A stretch of DNA of 34,726 nt from Bacteroidales bacterium. Lineage in GTDB: Bacteria; Bacteroidota; Bacteroidia; Bacteroidales; UBA932. Position numbers and translations under genes: made by a program. Below the pieces are notes generated by a model. That model was not told where the DNA came from and ran no database searches. It saw nothing but the letters and a program-made list of their open reading frames with translations. The stretch covers positions 1 to 34,726 of the forward strand of contig JAFSMS010000065.1 in assembly GCA_017447815.1 (NCBI GenBank), given 5' to 3'. Positions 25,901-33,500 of this stretch are shown here, piece after piece. Every line of letters starts with the position of its first letter. The first letter of the stretch is position 1.

Positions 25901-26670
25901 GCCGACAAGGCGGCGTTGTCCCCGCTTTTGCCGGAAGAGGCGGTGATCTCGGGCACCGTTCCTTGTTCGTTCTCCGGGACATAGAATACAAAAGACCCCT
26001 GGCGGACTCCTCCGCCGGCTTCCACCTCCTCGTCGAACGTATCGGCCGATGACCGGGCCCGGCTTTCCCCGAAGGGCGAGAGGTGCCTGTTCATGTTGCG
26101 GATCCGGACCGACGAGACGGCGCCCTCCCAGTGGACGTTCAGGTCCACGGCGATTTTGGCCACGAGCCGCCGGACGGGGATGTCCGTTCCGGCCGGCCGG
26201 TCGGCGTCGTAGTCCAGGCTGCCGGCCATGGGAAGGCCGGCTTCGTTGATGCTGTCCGGGCTGCCCGTATAGGCGGGGATGTCATAAGTCAGGCCGGAAA
26301 GGCCGGAGGCGTTTTCCGGAAGGGATGTCCGCAGGTCTCCCATATTTACAAGGGCGTAGATGTGGGCCTGCGTCTGTCCGCCAAGTTCCAGGCGCATCCC
26401 GGAGCCGCCGGAAAAGTAGGCCGACTCAATCAGCGAGTCGTCGGAGAGGGAATAGGCTGCCAGCGTGACGTTTGTCACTTTGGTTTCGATATCCGGGTCG
26501 GTGAGTACCGATTTGGTCCCGCCGGTTTTGATGTCCTCGATCCGCAGGGAAACCGGGACTCCCCCCAGGGGGCTGTCGTTGAATTCCTCCCGGGTGCAGG
26601 ACAGGGCGCTTCCCGCGAGGAGGAGCGCACTTGTCGCCAGCATCAGTATGGATTGTATCGATTGTCTCAT
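22975..26670 (-). CDS. Large fimbrial tip-like lipoprotein with Ig-like repeats (DUF4906-like)
   Basis: A 1231-aa secreted protein, last gene of the fimbrial operon. It has a signal peptide with a lipobox-like ALSC (Cys about 25). The first 330 residues resemble fimbrillin-type folds (VSLRIEDI, AHIYALVNMGD, VRRLVAKIAVDL); the middle (about 430-780) holds Ig-like/Big-type domains, each announced by phrases such as ALAVQPASIQLGETVQLSLT, LTIEPSNPEPKMVGETVGLQ and ITLSASPATITVGETATATV; the last 350 residues (many Tyr/Trp/His, ending GNKGWIH) are a separate globular part. Such proteins often form adhesive fimbrial tips in Bacteroidales; ligand unknown. The DUF4906 match is from recollection. Confidence 0.7.
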   Translation of the reverse strand: MRQSIQSILMLATSALLLAGSALSCTREEFNDSPLGGVPVSLRIEDIKTGGTKSVLTDPDIETKVTNVTLAAYSLSDDSLIESAYFSGGSGMRLELGGQTQAHIYALVNMGDLRTSLPENASGLSGLTYDIPAYTGSPDSINEAGLPMAGSLDYDADRPAGTDIPVRRLVAKIAVDLNVHWEGAVSSVRIRNMNRHLSPFGESRARSSADTFDEEVEAGGGVRQGSFVFYVPENEQGTVPEITASSGKSGDNAALSALKERLTFLEVEVAGEEKYNGELTYRSYLGKNATSDFSITRNKRYTWKVDYFRDGTFLDDWKHENGLSWSDFRYQVYTPENSAYIGDDLLVYLQKAEDKYENGKLKRQGSFQHTDTRLAEWTNEAWTPANFLVFKEVGDHPGFSFRRYVAMREGDGYVKASIEADEGTFTDRVWLSCLGPEPILALAVQPASIQLGETVQLSLTLDGRDIMGDDFTSFLLLKGRFGISTSDGHDLISDHYYHIIGQDGKWTPTETGTYEMYASFNGPWLPKNIRSNTVSFTVTEADVPSTTYTLTIEPSNPEPKMVGETVGLQAWLNTFVDGLQTGHEDITGSVMWNCPDAEVNADGGQVSSTREGTFSVQAEYDAPDGERLSASVNVSFTGDSNYITLSASPATITVGETATATVLFNGSSTVTGSAAIKAYAEESGNAGTDIVSVSGAVITGLSEGECWIGATYTTGGKTYVSGRTKIKVNAVVVPPPVADPLVIAWAQEPAYVAQRGLITVSGLSEGETVLSFQATSGADKLRLEPAGATCYAGLLKAGAFTVTVTTSAGRTASLSGTASAPTLQSGTTALYANPDGSPARDGQDGLSGNPLTWRYQGGGTALSVTTAETATGTQLYAPLYDELLSPAFSVSSDRLHLGSDVSELYVTSLEGYPSAGGTELGVLTLNPRDSSSGVAEKQVRILSVDPFSKWTAPVSSETDLEDWSLLNGYCAIPSDYANGKVTTHTIHATKALCGLAVFIGDTEADSDFKALFHGSVFGDSIHWNIGQDNMGSLSKHPAGEVSLQATVTNRHSGERLFRPFAAFRLTVHGAVGAEARLMGKTTEGRYRYMQVQARLIGNTDGTPFAEGLFKIGSTIERNTAFAHSLGSHPYIVTNTAEMQVAEYDNDGYVLEVYPAELNGGTYRPSSSVLVESDILSFKQTTESDLKWGVIISPGRVVTEGKVLRIDSHYVLHLLEDVQTQNLINGNKGWIH

Positions 26671-26673
26671 TTC

Positions 26674-27768
26674 TTACGAATTTTCGTTCACGTCATAGTC
26701 TCCTTCCCAGGCTCCCGTAACGGCCGTAAACACCGCTTCCAGACTTCCCGGGATCACTTGCTCCGGATCCGTGGAGCCGAGCCGCGTCAGGGTGCATTGC
26801 ACCAGGAAGGCTGTGTTGCGGCTGATGGCGGGCTGCCCGTCATCCTTGGGCAGCGTTGCCTGGTAGTAGTAGGTTTTGCCGTCGAGTTCCGTTTCCAGGA
26901 CCAGCCGTGTGCAGCGGGGACCATTCCAGTCGGGGGCGTGCGAATCGGCCTGGAACGGAAGGGGATTGGGATAGAAATAGAAGGACAGGTTCAGGCCCGC
27001 CGTCCCGTTCTGCGGAAGGTTCAGGTCCAGATTCCGTTCGGCGAGGAACCGGTCTGTCTCCCGGTCTTCCGCGAGGGCGCCGGGATGATGCCAGCCCATG
27101 GCATTGTACCAGGAGGCCTGGGAATCGGGCAGTTCTTCCTTTGTGAGGTCCCTGGCATAAAGAGTCTCCGGGTAAACGTTTGTGAGATAGATATGCTTGA
27201 GGGTCAGTTGTTTTTCTCCTAAGGAGGGACTTTCGAAACGGCGGGTGATGCCGCTTACCGTTATCTTGGAAACCAGTCGTTTGAGGTGCAGGGTAATCTC
27301 TGCTTCGGGCCTTTCCTTGGAAAGGACCACCCCTTCGGAATCCGCTGTCCCGGCGGCCATCAGCATCGATCCTGTTCCGTTGTCGGAAAGGCGGGCTCTC
27401 AAGGCCAGGAACCGGTTTCTGGTCCGAATGGCGCCCAGGTCCACGCTCTCCGGGTAATTGGCGATGGCAAAGACGTCGTAAACGCCTGTCCGTAGGGTCT
27501 TTGTGACCTTTTCGGCCCTTCCGGCCGTCCCCATCGCGGCCAGGCTTCCGGTACTTCTTTCGAAGAAGAACCAGGCCCAATGATCGACGGGCTCTTCATG
27601 GAGTTCATAGTCGAGGCCGCTCAGTTTGGTGGAAGCCCCGTCCGCCCCCGAGACAGAGAGGTGGACGACGGCGACATCGGCCGGGGACGGTCCGGGAGAG
27701 CCGGGATTCTCTTTCTCGCAGGCGGCGAGCAAAGCCATTCCCATCATCCATGGAATCAGTTTTCGCAT
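26674..27768 (-). CDS. Second fimbrillin-like lipoprotein
   Basis: A 364-aa lipoprotein (signal peptide to LLAACEKE, Cys about 17) with the FimA/Mfa pattern: an N-terminal domain with TKLSGLDYELHEE and VYDVFAIANYPE, then LHLKRLVSKITVSGI, the conserved two-domain junction, and LKHIYLTNVYPET, which matches the first fimbrillin. It probably is an accessory subunit near the tip, since it sits between the anchor gene and the tip gene, 3 nt before the latter. An arginine-type protease processing site in the N-terminal domain, as in Mfa1, is not obvious. Confidence 0.72.
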   Translation of the reverse strand: MRKLIPWMMGMALLAACEKENPGSPGPSPADVAVVHLSVSGADGASTKLSGLDYELHEEPVDHWAWFFFERSTGSLAAMGTAGRAEKVTKTLRTGVYDVFAIANYPESVDLGAIRTRNRFLALRARLSDNGTGSMLMAAGTADSEGVVLSKERPEAEITLHLKRLVSKITVSGITRRFESPSLGEKQLTLKHIYLTNVYPETLYARDLTKEELPDSQASWYNAMGWHHPGALAEDRETDRFLAERNLDLNLPQNGTAGLNLSFYFYPNPLPFQADSHAPDWNGPRCTRLVLETELDGKTYYYQATLPKDDGQPAISRNTAFLVQCTLTRLGSTDPEQVIPGSLEAVFTAVTGAWEGDYDVNENS

Positions 27769-27779
27769 AGTGGTTCGTA

Positions 27780-28625
27780 TTAAAATTGATAATTCAGGTC
27801 TTCCTGATTCCAGACGCTTACCCTCACCGCAACTTCCATTTCCTTGTAGTCGATGACGACTTCCATGTCCGGGAGGTTTTTCTCCTCCCAGGTGACGCCG
27901 CCCTGTTCGTAGAGAACGGCCCAGAGGTCGATGGTCTGGACGAGTCCGCTCTTTTCATAGATGTCGGGGCGGCCGTGCAGTTCCATCCGGAGGGCATGGT
28001 CGGCCTGGCGGGGAAGGCGGAAGTGGAAGATTCCGATCTGGGTCTCTTCCGGAGCGAATTCGAAATAGCCCCGGATCGGGGTGCCCGTAAGCACCTCGAT
28101 CCCGCGGGTATTTCCGGTAATCAGGATGTCGAAAGGGAACTGTCCGCCGGTTGCGGTATAGGATTCTACGCCGACGAAACGGACGGTCACCTGGGCATAG
28201 TCTTTCACCAGTTCTACCGGCACCAGGAAGGATTCCTGTTCGGTGGGAGCCTGGTAGGTGAAACGAAAGAGCGGATCACTCTCCATCCCTGTGGGAATAA
28301 TCCACTGGGAGTCATTCTCCAACTTGTTCTGCCGGATCCCCAGGACTCCGTATCCCATGACCGCTTCCTGTCCCCGGATGGGCATGTAGTACTCCTGCAG
28401 GCTTACTGCGCGGACACTGGTCGTATCCGTATCCAGCAGCAGCCCTTCCGGATAACTGTACGCCGCGATGCGGATGTCCTCGTAGGAGTCGAACATTTCG
28501 CTGTTCAGGAGATCGAAAAACATGAACCGGGGGCATGGAAGCCGGTCCTCCAGGACGAGGGCCCTGCAGGAAACGAGCGGGAGTAACATGGCTCCCAGTA
28601 CAGCCAGCCGGATTGTTGTACGCAT
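27780..28625 (-). CDS. FimB/Mfa2-like fimbrial anchor lipoprotein
   Basis: A 281-aa lipoprotein (signal peptide to LPLVSC, Cys about 20) like FimB/Mfa2, which anchors the fimbria in the outer membrane and limits its length. Landmarks are the DRLPCPRFMFFDL start after the lipid Cys (family LxDRxxCPR), the YSYPEGLLLDTD block, and AQVTVRFVGVES typical of the second domain. Its ATG overlaps the fimbrillin stop by one base (TAATG, 28623-28627), so synthesis is coupled to the major subunit. Confidence 0.85.
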   Translation of the reverse strand: MRTTIRLAVLGAMLLPLVSCRALVLEDRLPCPRFMFFDLLNSEMFDSYEDIRIAAYSYPEGLLLDTDTTSVRAVSLQEYYMPIRGQEAVMGYGVLGIRQNKLENDSQWIIPTGMESDPLFRFTYQAPTEQESFLVPVELVKDYAQVTVRFVGVESYTATGGQFPFDILITGNTRGIEVLTGTPIRGYFEFAPEETQIGIFHFRLPRQADHALRMELHGRPDIYEKSGLVQTIDLWAVLYEQGGVTWEEKNLPDMEVVIDYKEMEVAVRVSVWNQEDLNYQF

Positions 28626-29746
28626 TAAAAATCGTAAGTGATGTTGGTGTTTCCGTCCGCCCAGGGATCCACGGTAATGGTCGGGGTGATTTTTCCGCTG
28701 GCCACCCTCTCTCCGGGATTGTCCGCACCCGGCATAGTGATGGTGATATTGGTAATCACATACTGCTTGTTAGGTTCCAGTTGGGGCAGGTCGAAGGTGT
28801 AATAGGTGTCCTTGTCAACGGCCGTATCGGAAAACGTACTGCTCTTGATATGGGCTTTGAGGACAAGTCCGGTCATCACCGGAGCCGTAATATCCGTATC
28901 GTGCGTCCCGTTTTGGACCTGGGTGGAATTGTTGGGATAGGCCAGGTAGGAAAGGCCGATATCGACCTGCCCTCCGTTGACATTGTCGCAGATCTTATTG
29001 TAGTTCAGGTCATAGGTCATCTCCGGGGCCGTGTTGGCGTAAGTCGCCTTGCTGTACCAGTTGGCCATATTGGAGAAATAACTGGTCTCGGCCAGCGTGT
29101 AGGGGATTCCTCCGTCTTTGACACCGTAGGGCGCCTTTCCCACGACATTGACCAGGTAGATGTCCTGAATGGAAAAATTGCCGTTCTCCAGGGTGGTTCC
29201 CTTGAAATCGACCGTCACTTTCTGCAGGACGATTTTGGAGGTGAGGCGCTTGACATTCACCGTCACCTTGCTTTCCGTCGATCCCGCGCTGGTGTAAGGC
29301 TCAACCTTCACCTGGTTCTTGCCCACCATGATCAGTTTCTCCTTGGTGTTTTCGGACAGGTCGTTCAACTCCGTGTCCTGGGGATTTTCAAAACTGCTCG
29401 TTTTCGTGAAATTGAGCCGTTTGCCGTTCAGGACGACATACAGCATCTTGTCACCGGTCTTGGCCGTAATCTTGAGTTCGGTGGAAGACGTGTAATTTTC
29501 TAAATACTTGGAAGTTTCCAGTTTTCCGTCGGGCGTGAAGACGAACAACTGGACAGTTTTGATGGCGTTGTCGCTGAGCGTGGCGGATTTGGTCTCCGCG
29601 GCCGGAGTCTTGATGACCACGGAAATGACGCCGGTCGGCCCATCCGGCGGGGTGGTGTCTTCGGTTTCCGCCACAGGGCTTTTCTGGCAGGAGAACAGGG
29701 AGGCAAGAAGGCTTGCCGACAGGAGGAAAGAAAAGAATCTTTTCAT
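28625..29746 (-). CDS. Fimbrillin (Mfa1/FimA-like) major subunit candidate
   Basis: A 373-aa lipoprotein precursor (signal peptide to LFSCQKS, Cys about 20) resembling the type V pilus shaft subunit of Porphyromonas. Features: Thr/Asp/Pro-rich start, ISVVIKTPAAETKSAT, IKTVQLFVFTPDGKLE, KMLYVVLNGK, VNVKRLTSKIVLQKVTVDFKG (domain junction) and IQDIYLVNVVGKAPYG, with a C-terminal strand ITPTITVDPWADGNTNITYDF that could act as the donor strand. It is the fourth gene of the operon, with 43 nt before it, and the first structural subunit. Confidence 0.82.
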   Translation of the reverse strand: MKRFFSFLLSASLLASLFSCQKSPVAETEDTTPPDGPTGVISVVIKTPAAETKSATLSDNAIKTVQLFVFTPDGKLETSKYLENYTSSTELKITAKTGDKMLYVVLNGKRLNFTKTSSFENPQDTELNDLSENTKEKLIMVGKNQVKVEPYTSAGSTESKVTVNVKRLTSKIVLQKVTVDFKGTTLENGNFSIQDIYLVNVVGKAPYGVKDGGIPYTLAETSYFSNMANWYSKATYANTAPEMTYDLNYNKICDNVNGGQVDIGLSYLAYPNNSTQVQNGTHDTDITAPVMTGLVLKAHIKSSTFSDTAVDKDTYYTFDLPQLEPNKQYVITNITITMPGADNPGERVASGKITPTITVDPWADGNTNITYDF

Positions 29747-29789
29747 AATGTTTTACTTTAATTGTTAGTGTGTAATGTATTGAAATCAG

Positions 29790-31790
29790 TTATATTTCTT
29801 CTTCGTTAGAGTTGAGTCCATAACGCTGGATCAAGGTATAGATTTCCGGGTCCAGATTGCCTCGGAACACATAGGACCGGTCTTCCCGGCAGGCGTCCAG
29901 ATAACACTGGACGGCTTTCTGGTCGTCTTCATTGCGGGCATACAGCAGGGCCAGCATGTAGTTCACCTGGGGAGTCCGTTCCAACTTCTGCAGGATGGCC
30001 ATGGCCGATGCGTTGTAGTCCATGGAGACATAGGCGATGGCCGTATTGAAATCTTTGTAATCCCGCAGGTATTCCAGGGCTTTCGGGTAGTCCCTGTCCC
30101 TGAGGGCGGCCACCCCTTTCATGTACACGGTATCCAGCACGGTGGTGCGGACCGTATCCTTGACCATCCCTTTCCGGTGCAGGTAAAAATCGAAGCGGAC
30201 GGTTCTCAGACGGGGATACAGTTTCTCGCGCAGATACCGGTAGTAGGGTTCGCGCTGAAGGGCGGCCTCCCGGCGGTCCGGGTCGTCTTCCTGCAGATGG
30301 CGCATGTAGGAGCGGACGTCGGAAGGGGAGAGCAGCGAATCCTGATCGACCAGCAGGGAAAGCATATCCCAGTTTTCCCCGTTGGAGCGGGAGCGGAAAC
30401 TGATTTCCGGGAAAGAAGGCTTTTGCCGGGCCAGGCTTTCCCGTCCCTTTTCATCCACGGTGATGACCAGCCCCTCCAGGCGCCGTACGGAATCCCGGTA
30501 ATGCCGGATGTACCGGCCGAAATAGTCCGCGACGGATCCGGCCCTTTTTTCGGACAGGGCGATGTTCGCTTTTTCCGCTCCCTCCGGCGAGGCCGACGCT
30601 GCAATGACAATGGAGTCCATCTCCAGTTGCCGGTTGTCCAGCAACTGGCATAGGTTCCGGCGAATCCGGCCCAACTCCGTGCCGTTGTGTCCCATCTCGG
30701 GGTTGATATCGGCCTTTCCCGTTTCGAAGTCCACGTAACAGGCCGTGTTGGCGGAGACCTGCCGCTCCACGATGTGGGAGAGGTAGCGCTCGGTCCCGTC
30801 CACGAAAGCCGACAGGGAACTGATGTAAAAGGTCAGCGGCGCAGAGCGCTGCATGGAGTAGATCCGCTGGTCGGCTTCGTAGATGTCTCCGGACAGGACG
30901 ATGTCCACTTTCCGGAGCCGGGGACGGGTTTTGATGGTTTGAGTATAGTGGTACACGAAATCTCCGTCGGAATTGCGCAGGACCGTATCCAGCCGGATGC
31001 CTTCCGTGACGATGGGCGCTTTCACATAGCGGGCATACATGACCCCCTTCCGCTCTTTCTTCATCTCATTGTAGCGCCAGGCGAAACGGTTGGTGTAGTG
31101 CTCGATGATCTCCTTTTCGTGCAGCCCCCAGCGGGATTCGAAGGCGGCGGCCTGCTCGTCGGTCACCACTGTGGAATCGCATTTGAACCGGTACAGGTCC
31201 GGCAGGTTCCGCTGGATGAAGATCTCCACGTTCCGGAGGTTTACGAAAGCCAGCGAATCGGTGATGATACTGGACAGATAGCGGTTGTACAACTCGTAAC
31301 CGCGGATCTGTTTCTTCCGGTAGTCTTCTCCCGTGATGAATACGCTCTCCAGCCTCAGGGAGTCTTCCATCATGAACATGTCGGGATAGAAACGCAGTTG
31401 CCATTTGCTGTCCTGCATGGAGGAGGGCACGATGACCTCGAAGCGGAGATCGACGCGGCCGTGCCGCTCAGCCACGTTCCGGAACCGGGCGGTGATGACG
31501 GCGGCGTCCAGGACGTCGGTGGCCACCATCTCGCCGGTCTCATCGTCCCTGACGGCTTTCATGATAAGGATTTTTTTGCCGTCAGAATCGTGCACGGTCA
31601 GCGTATCCCGGCGGGTTGCCGCGATGACCTTGCGTTCCTCCTGTATCTCGTTGCGGGACAGGGCGAGGGTGGCCGACAGTTCCTGCTGCCGTACCGCCTC
31701 GATTTTTTTCATGGGCCCGCAAGAGAGGAGGAACGCCGAGATCACCGCCACGGGTGCCAGGCAATGGTTGATGCCGTGATTACTGCTCAT
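29790..31790 (-). CDS. OmpA-like, TPR-containing fimbrial accessory lipoprotein
   Basis: A 666-aa lipoprotein (AFLLSCGP lipobox, Cys about 24) found in this family of Bacteroidota fimbrial operons. The N-terminal two-fifths is beta-rich (DLRFEVIVPSSM, LRFYPDMFMMED) and unassigned, an OmpA-like peptidoglycan-binding domain lies around 340-440 (YVDFETGKADINPEM, ASASPEGAEKANIALSEKRAGSV), and the C-terminus shows TPR-like helices (YPKALEYLRDYKDFN, VNYMLALLYARNEDDQKAVQCYLDACR). It probably links the fimbrial base to the cell wall. It is 10 nt before the DUF3575 gene's stop on the same strand. Confidence 0.75.
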   Translation of the reverse strand: MSSNHGINHCLAPVAVISAFLLSCGPMKKIEAVRQQELSATLALSRNEIQEERKVIAATRRDTLTVHDSDGKKILIMKAVRDDETGEMVATDVLDAAVITARFRNVAERHGRVDLRFEVIVPSSMQDSKWQLRFYPDMFMMEDSLRLESVFITGEDYRKKQIRGYELYNRYLSSIITDSLAFVNLRNVEIFIQRNLPDLYRFKCDSTVVTDEQAAAFESRWGLHEKEIIEHYTNRFAWRYNEMKKERKGVMYARYVKAPIVTEGIRLDTVLRNSDGDFVYHYTQTIKTRPRLRKVDIVLSGDIYEADQRIYSMQRSAPLTFYISSLSAFVDGTERYLSHIVERQVSANTACYVDFETGKADINPEMGHNGTELGRIRRNLCQLLDNRQLEMDSIVIAASASPEGAEKANIALSEKRAGSVADYFGRYIRHYRDSVRRLEGLVITVDEKGRESLARQKPSFPEISFRSRSNGENWDMLSLLVDQDSLLSPSDVRSYMRHLQEDDPDRREAALQREPYYRYLREKLYPRLRTVRFDFYLHRKGMVKDTVRTTVLDTVYMKGVAALRDRDYPKALEYLRDYKDFNTAIAYVSMDYNASAMAILQKLERTPQVNYMLALLYARNEDDQKAVQCYLDACREDRSYVFRGNLDPEIYTLIQRYGLNSNEEEI

Positions 31791-31800
31791 ATCTCTCTCC

Positions 31801-32367
31801 TCAGAATATCAATTGGATGGCGACCCGTGCGTCGGGAAGGACGAATACTTTGCCCCCTTTCTCCTGGATGACGCCGCAGGAGGGGCAGGAATAGACGGTG
31901 TAGTCTTTCCAGCCGCCCCAGATGCCGGCTCCAATATCCAGGTTCCAGTGACCGGACAGCATGACGGAATAACCGCCCCACAGCCTTCCGCCGTAGGCAT
32001 CGGCCTCTTCCGTCTGCCGTTTGATGACACCTCCCACGTTGTAAACCCGGTAGATGGCGTCCATTCCGGCCCACCACCCGGAATAGACGTGCCAGGGCCA
32101 CCAGCGTGCGCCGCCCCAGACGGTCATCAGGCGGGCCTGAAACTGTTTTTCCGGATCTTCTTTCCGGAACGTCCACGGATTCAGGGCTCCGCCGGCGTGC
32201 AGGGACACATGCTGGCCGACGGCAACGGAGGCATCGGCATTCAGGGCGCCCAGGGTGAGCCAGTCCAGGCAGTCCGTACTGACGGAATAGCGCTGTCCGG
32301 AGGCCGGTAAGGCCAGGGTGGCCAGCAAAAGGGCCAGAAGGAGGGTTCTCCCGACGGTCGTTCTCAT
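31801..32367 (-). CDS. DUF3575 outer-membrane-type protein
   Basis: A 188-aa protein with a cleavable signal peptide (LLLALLLATLALPASGQ) and a Trp/Tyr-rich beta domain typical of DUF3575 (DWLTLGALNADASVAVGQHVSLHAGG, WWAGMDAIYRVYNVGGVIKRQTEEADAYGGRLWGGYSVMLSGHWNLDIGAGIWGGW), which occurs with fimbrial operons. A CPSCG pair near residue 165 may form a disulfide. Start at ATG 32367 gives the signal peptide; the open frame upstream lies in the SSB gene. It overlaps nothing; SSB stops 2 nt before it. Confidence 0.85.
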   Translation of the reverse strand: MRTTVGRTLLLALLLATLALPASGQRYSVSTDCLDWLTLGALNADASVAVGQHVSLHAGGALNPWTFRKEDPEKQFQARLMTVWGGARWWPWHVYSGWWAGMDAIYRVYNVGGVIKRQTEEADAYGGRLWGGYSVMLSGHWNLDIGAGIWGGWKDYTVYSCPSCGVIQEKGGKVFVLPDARVAIQLIF

Positions 32368-32369
32368 GG

Positions 32370-32732
32370 CTAATAGTCTCTTTGGGCCTGCATTCTTTCC
32401 TCTTCCCGGGGAAGGATCTTCACGCTGCGGGCGATGACGTCCGGCGAGACCCTTTCTTCTCCGGCCTGGGTGATGTATCTTCTCAGACGCAGCCGTCCGG
32501 CCACTTCGACCCACAGCCCTTTCTGAATGTCGTAAAGGTTCAGTTGCGCCCCCTCTCTGCTCCAGAGGGAAACGTTGAACCAGGTGGGTTCGGATACGGA
32601 ATTTCCTTCCTTGTCCACTCCGCCGTATTCGGTGACGACGGAAAAGTTGCATACGCGGCTGTCGTTGGGGAATGTGCTCACGTCGGCTCTTCCGACGACA
32701 CCCCGCAACTGGATTCTGTTGATGAATTCCAT
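32370..32732 (-). CDS. ssb: Accessory single-strand DNA-binding protein
   Basis: A 120-aa OB-fold protein matching SSB (MEFINRIQLRGVVGRADVSTF, NFSVVTEYG, EPTWFNVSLWSREG, GLWVEVAGRLRLRRY). Start at 32732; an upstream open stretch has no family sequence. It lacks the long acidic tail (DDxxF) of the main replication SSB, ending instead in Arg/Gln-rich RMQAQRDY, so it is probably an accessory copy. It is the first gene of the fimbrial operon, a puzzling place for a DNA-binding protein; it might take part in regulation, be a remnant of a mobile element, or be only transcribed along. Confidence 0.85.
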   Translation of the reverse strand: MEFINRIQLRGVVGRADVSTFPNDSRVCNFSVVTEYGGVDKEGNSVSEPTWFNVSLWSREGAQLNLYDIQKGLWVEVAGRLRLRRYITQAGEERVSPDVIARSVKILPREEERMQAQRDY

Positions 32733-33050
32733 GGTACTTTGTTTTTGATTGATGTCGTGGACCGGCCTGGCGGCGCGCTCCGTGTCCGCTCCGGTCCGGA
32801 TGCAAAGTAAATGGATGATTTTCTGTCCGGCTTGCAAAAATGCCCTCCGGGATGCAGATATTGACGTTTTTTACGATTTTTCAGTCTTTCGAACGTTGTT
32901 TCAGAAGAAAAAACGGAGGGATTAAAAATCTTTTTTACGAAAGCGGTTTTATGTTGTACCAGCGAAACGTCTGTTTTTCGGCTTTTCTTTTTTACGACCC
33001 TTTGAAATGCCGTTTCTCCTTTGCACTTTTGTCCCAAATGAGATAGTGCC
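32733..33050. promoter_or_regulatory. 318-bp divergent control region of fimbrial operon and zinc-ribbon gene
   Basis: AT-rich and free of genes. It holds three direct copies of TTTTTTACGA (32867-32876, 32931-32940, 32988-32997; spacings 64 and 57 nt), a GGACCGG/CCGGTCC inverted repeat (32759-32765, 32791-32797) in the likely fimbrial 5' leader, and promoter-like boxes on each strand: TTACTTTG on minus (32803-32810, near-consensus -7) and the plus promoter listed separately. Confidence 0.6.
33001..33031 (+). promoter_or_regulatory. Promoter of the zinc-ribbon gene
   Basis: TTTG (33001-33004), 19 nt, then CACTTTTG (33024-33031, one change from TAnnTTTG) gives -33/-7 with standard spacing; ATG follows 19 nt later. 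Confidence 0.65.
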
Positions 33051-33500
33051 ATGACTTATCGGATTGAAGAAATGAGCCATCCGGTGTATTGCCGATGCTG
33101 CGGCCGGGTCATCCCTTACGGCCGGGCCGACAAGAAATTCTGCTCGGCCCTGTGCAAGAACCGTTATCACAACAAACGGAAAAACAACGATTCGCGTCCG
33201 GCCGTCAAGCGTGTCCTGCGCATTCTGGGCCGCAATCACGCCATTCTGGACAAGTTGCTGAAACTGGATATCCGCTCCCTGGACCGCCTGACGCTGCTGA
33301 GCCTGGGTTTTACCCCGGAGTATGCCACTTCCTATAAGAAAGCGGGAATCCATCACGAGTACGCCTGCTTCGACATCCGGTATGAACTAACACCCACCCG
33401 GATCAAAAAAATTGTCCGCAGCGCCGTTGAGGGCCCTGCGGACAACGATTCCACGGAGGAAGAAAAATCTACTTGGCCTGTCTGGCCTGAGGATCTTTGA
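33051..33500 (+). CDS. Small zinc-ribbon protein, function unknown
   Basis: A 149-aa protein with an N-terminal zinc-binding module: YCRCCG (Cys14 and Cys17) and FCSALC (Cys31 and Cys35), then a basic stretch (KNRYHNKRKNN). The remainder is helical (VLRILGRNHAILDKLLKLD, TPEYATSYKKAGI) and may be a DNA-binding or structural domain; I do not recognise the family. It is divergent from the fimbrial operon and could regulate it, but that is only position. Its 3' end overlaps the MFS gene by 32 nt tail-to-tail. Confidence 0.7.
   Translation: MTYRIEEMSHPVYCRCCGRVIPYGRADKKFCSALCKNRYHNKRKNNDSRPAVKRVLRILGRNHAILDKLLKLDIRSLDRLTLLSLGFTPEYATSYKKAGIHHEYACFDIRYELTPTRIKKIVRSAVEGPADNDSTEEEKSTWPVWPEDL

Noticed and set aside
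32733-33050. Invertible (phase-variable) fimbrial promoter
   Set aside because: Such switches need matching inverted repeats around the promoter and usually a recombinase nearby; only a 7-bp inverted repeat in the leader was seen and no recombinase gene.
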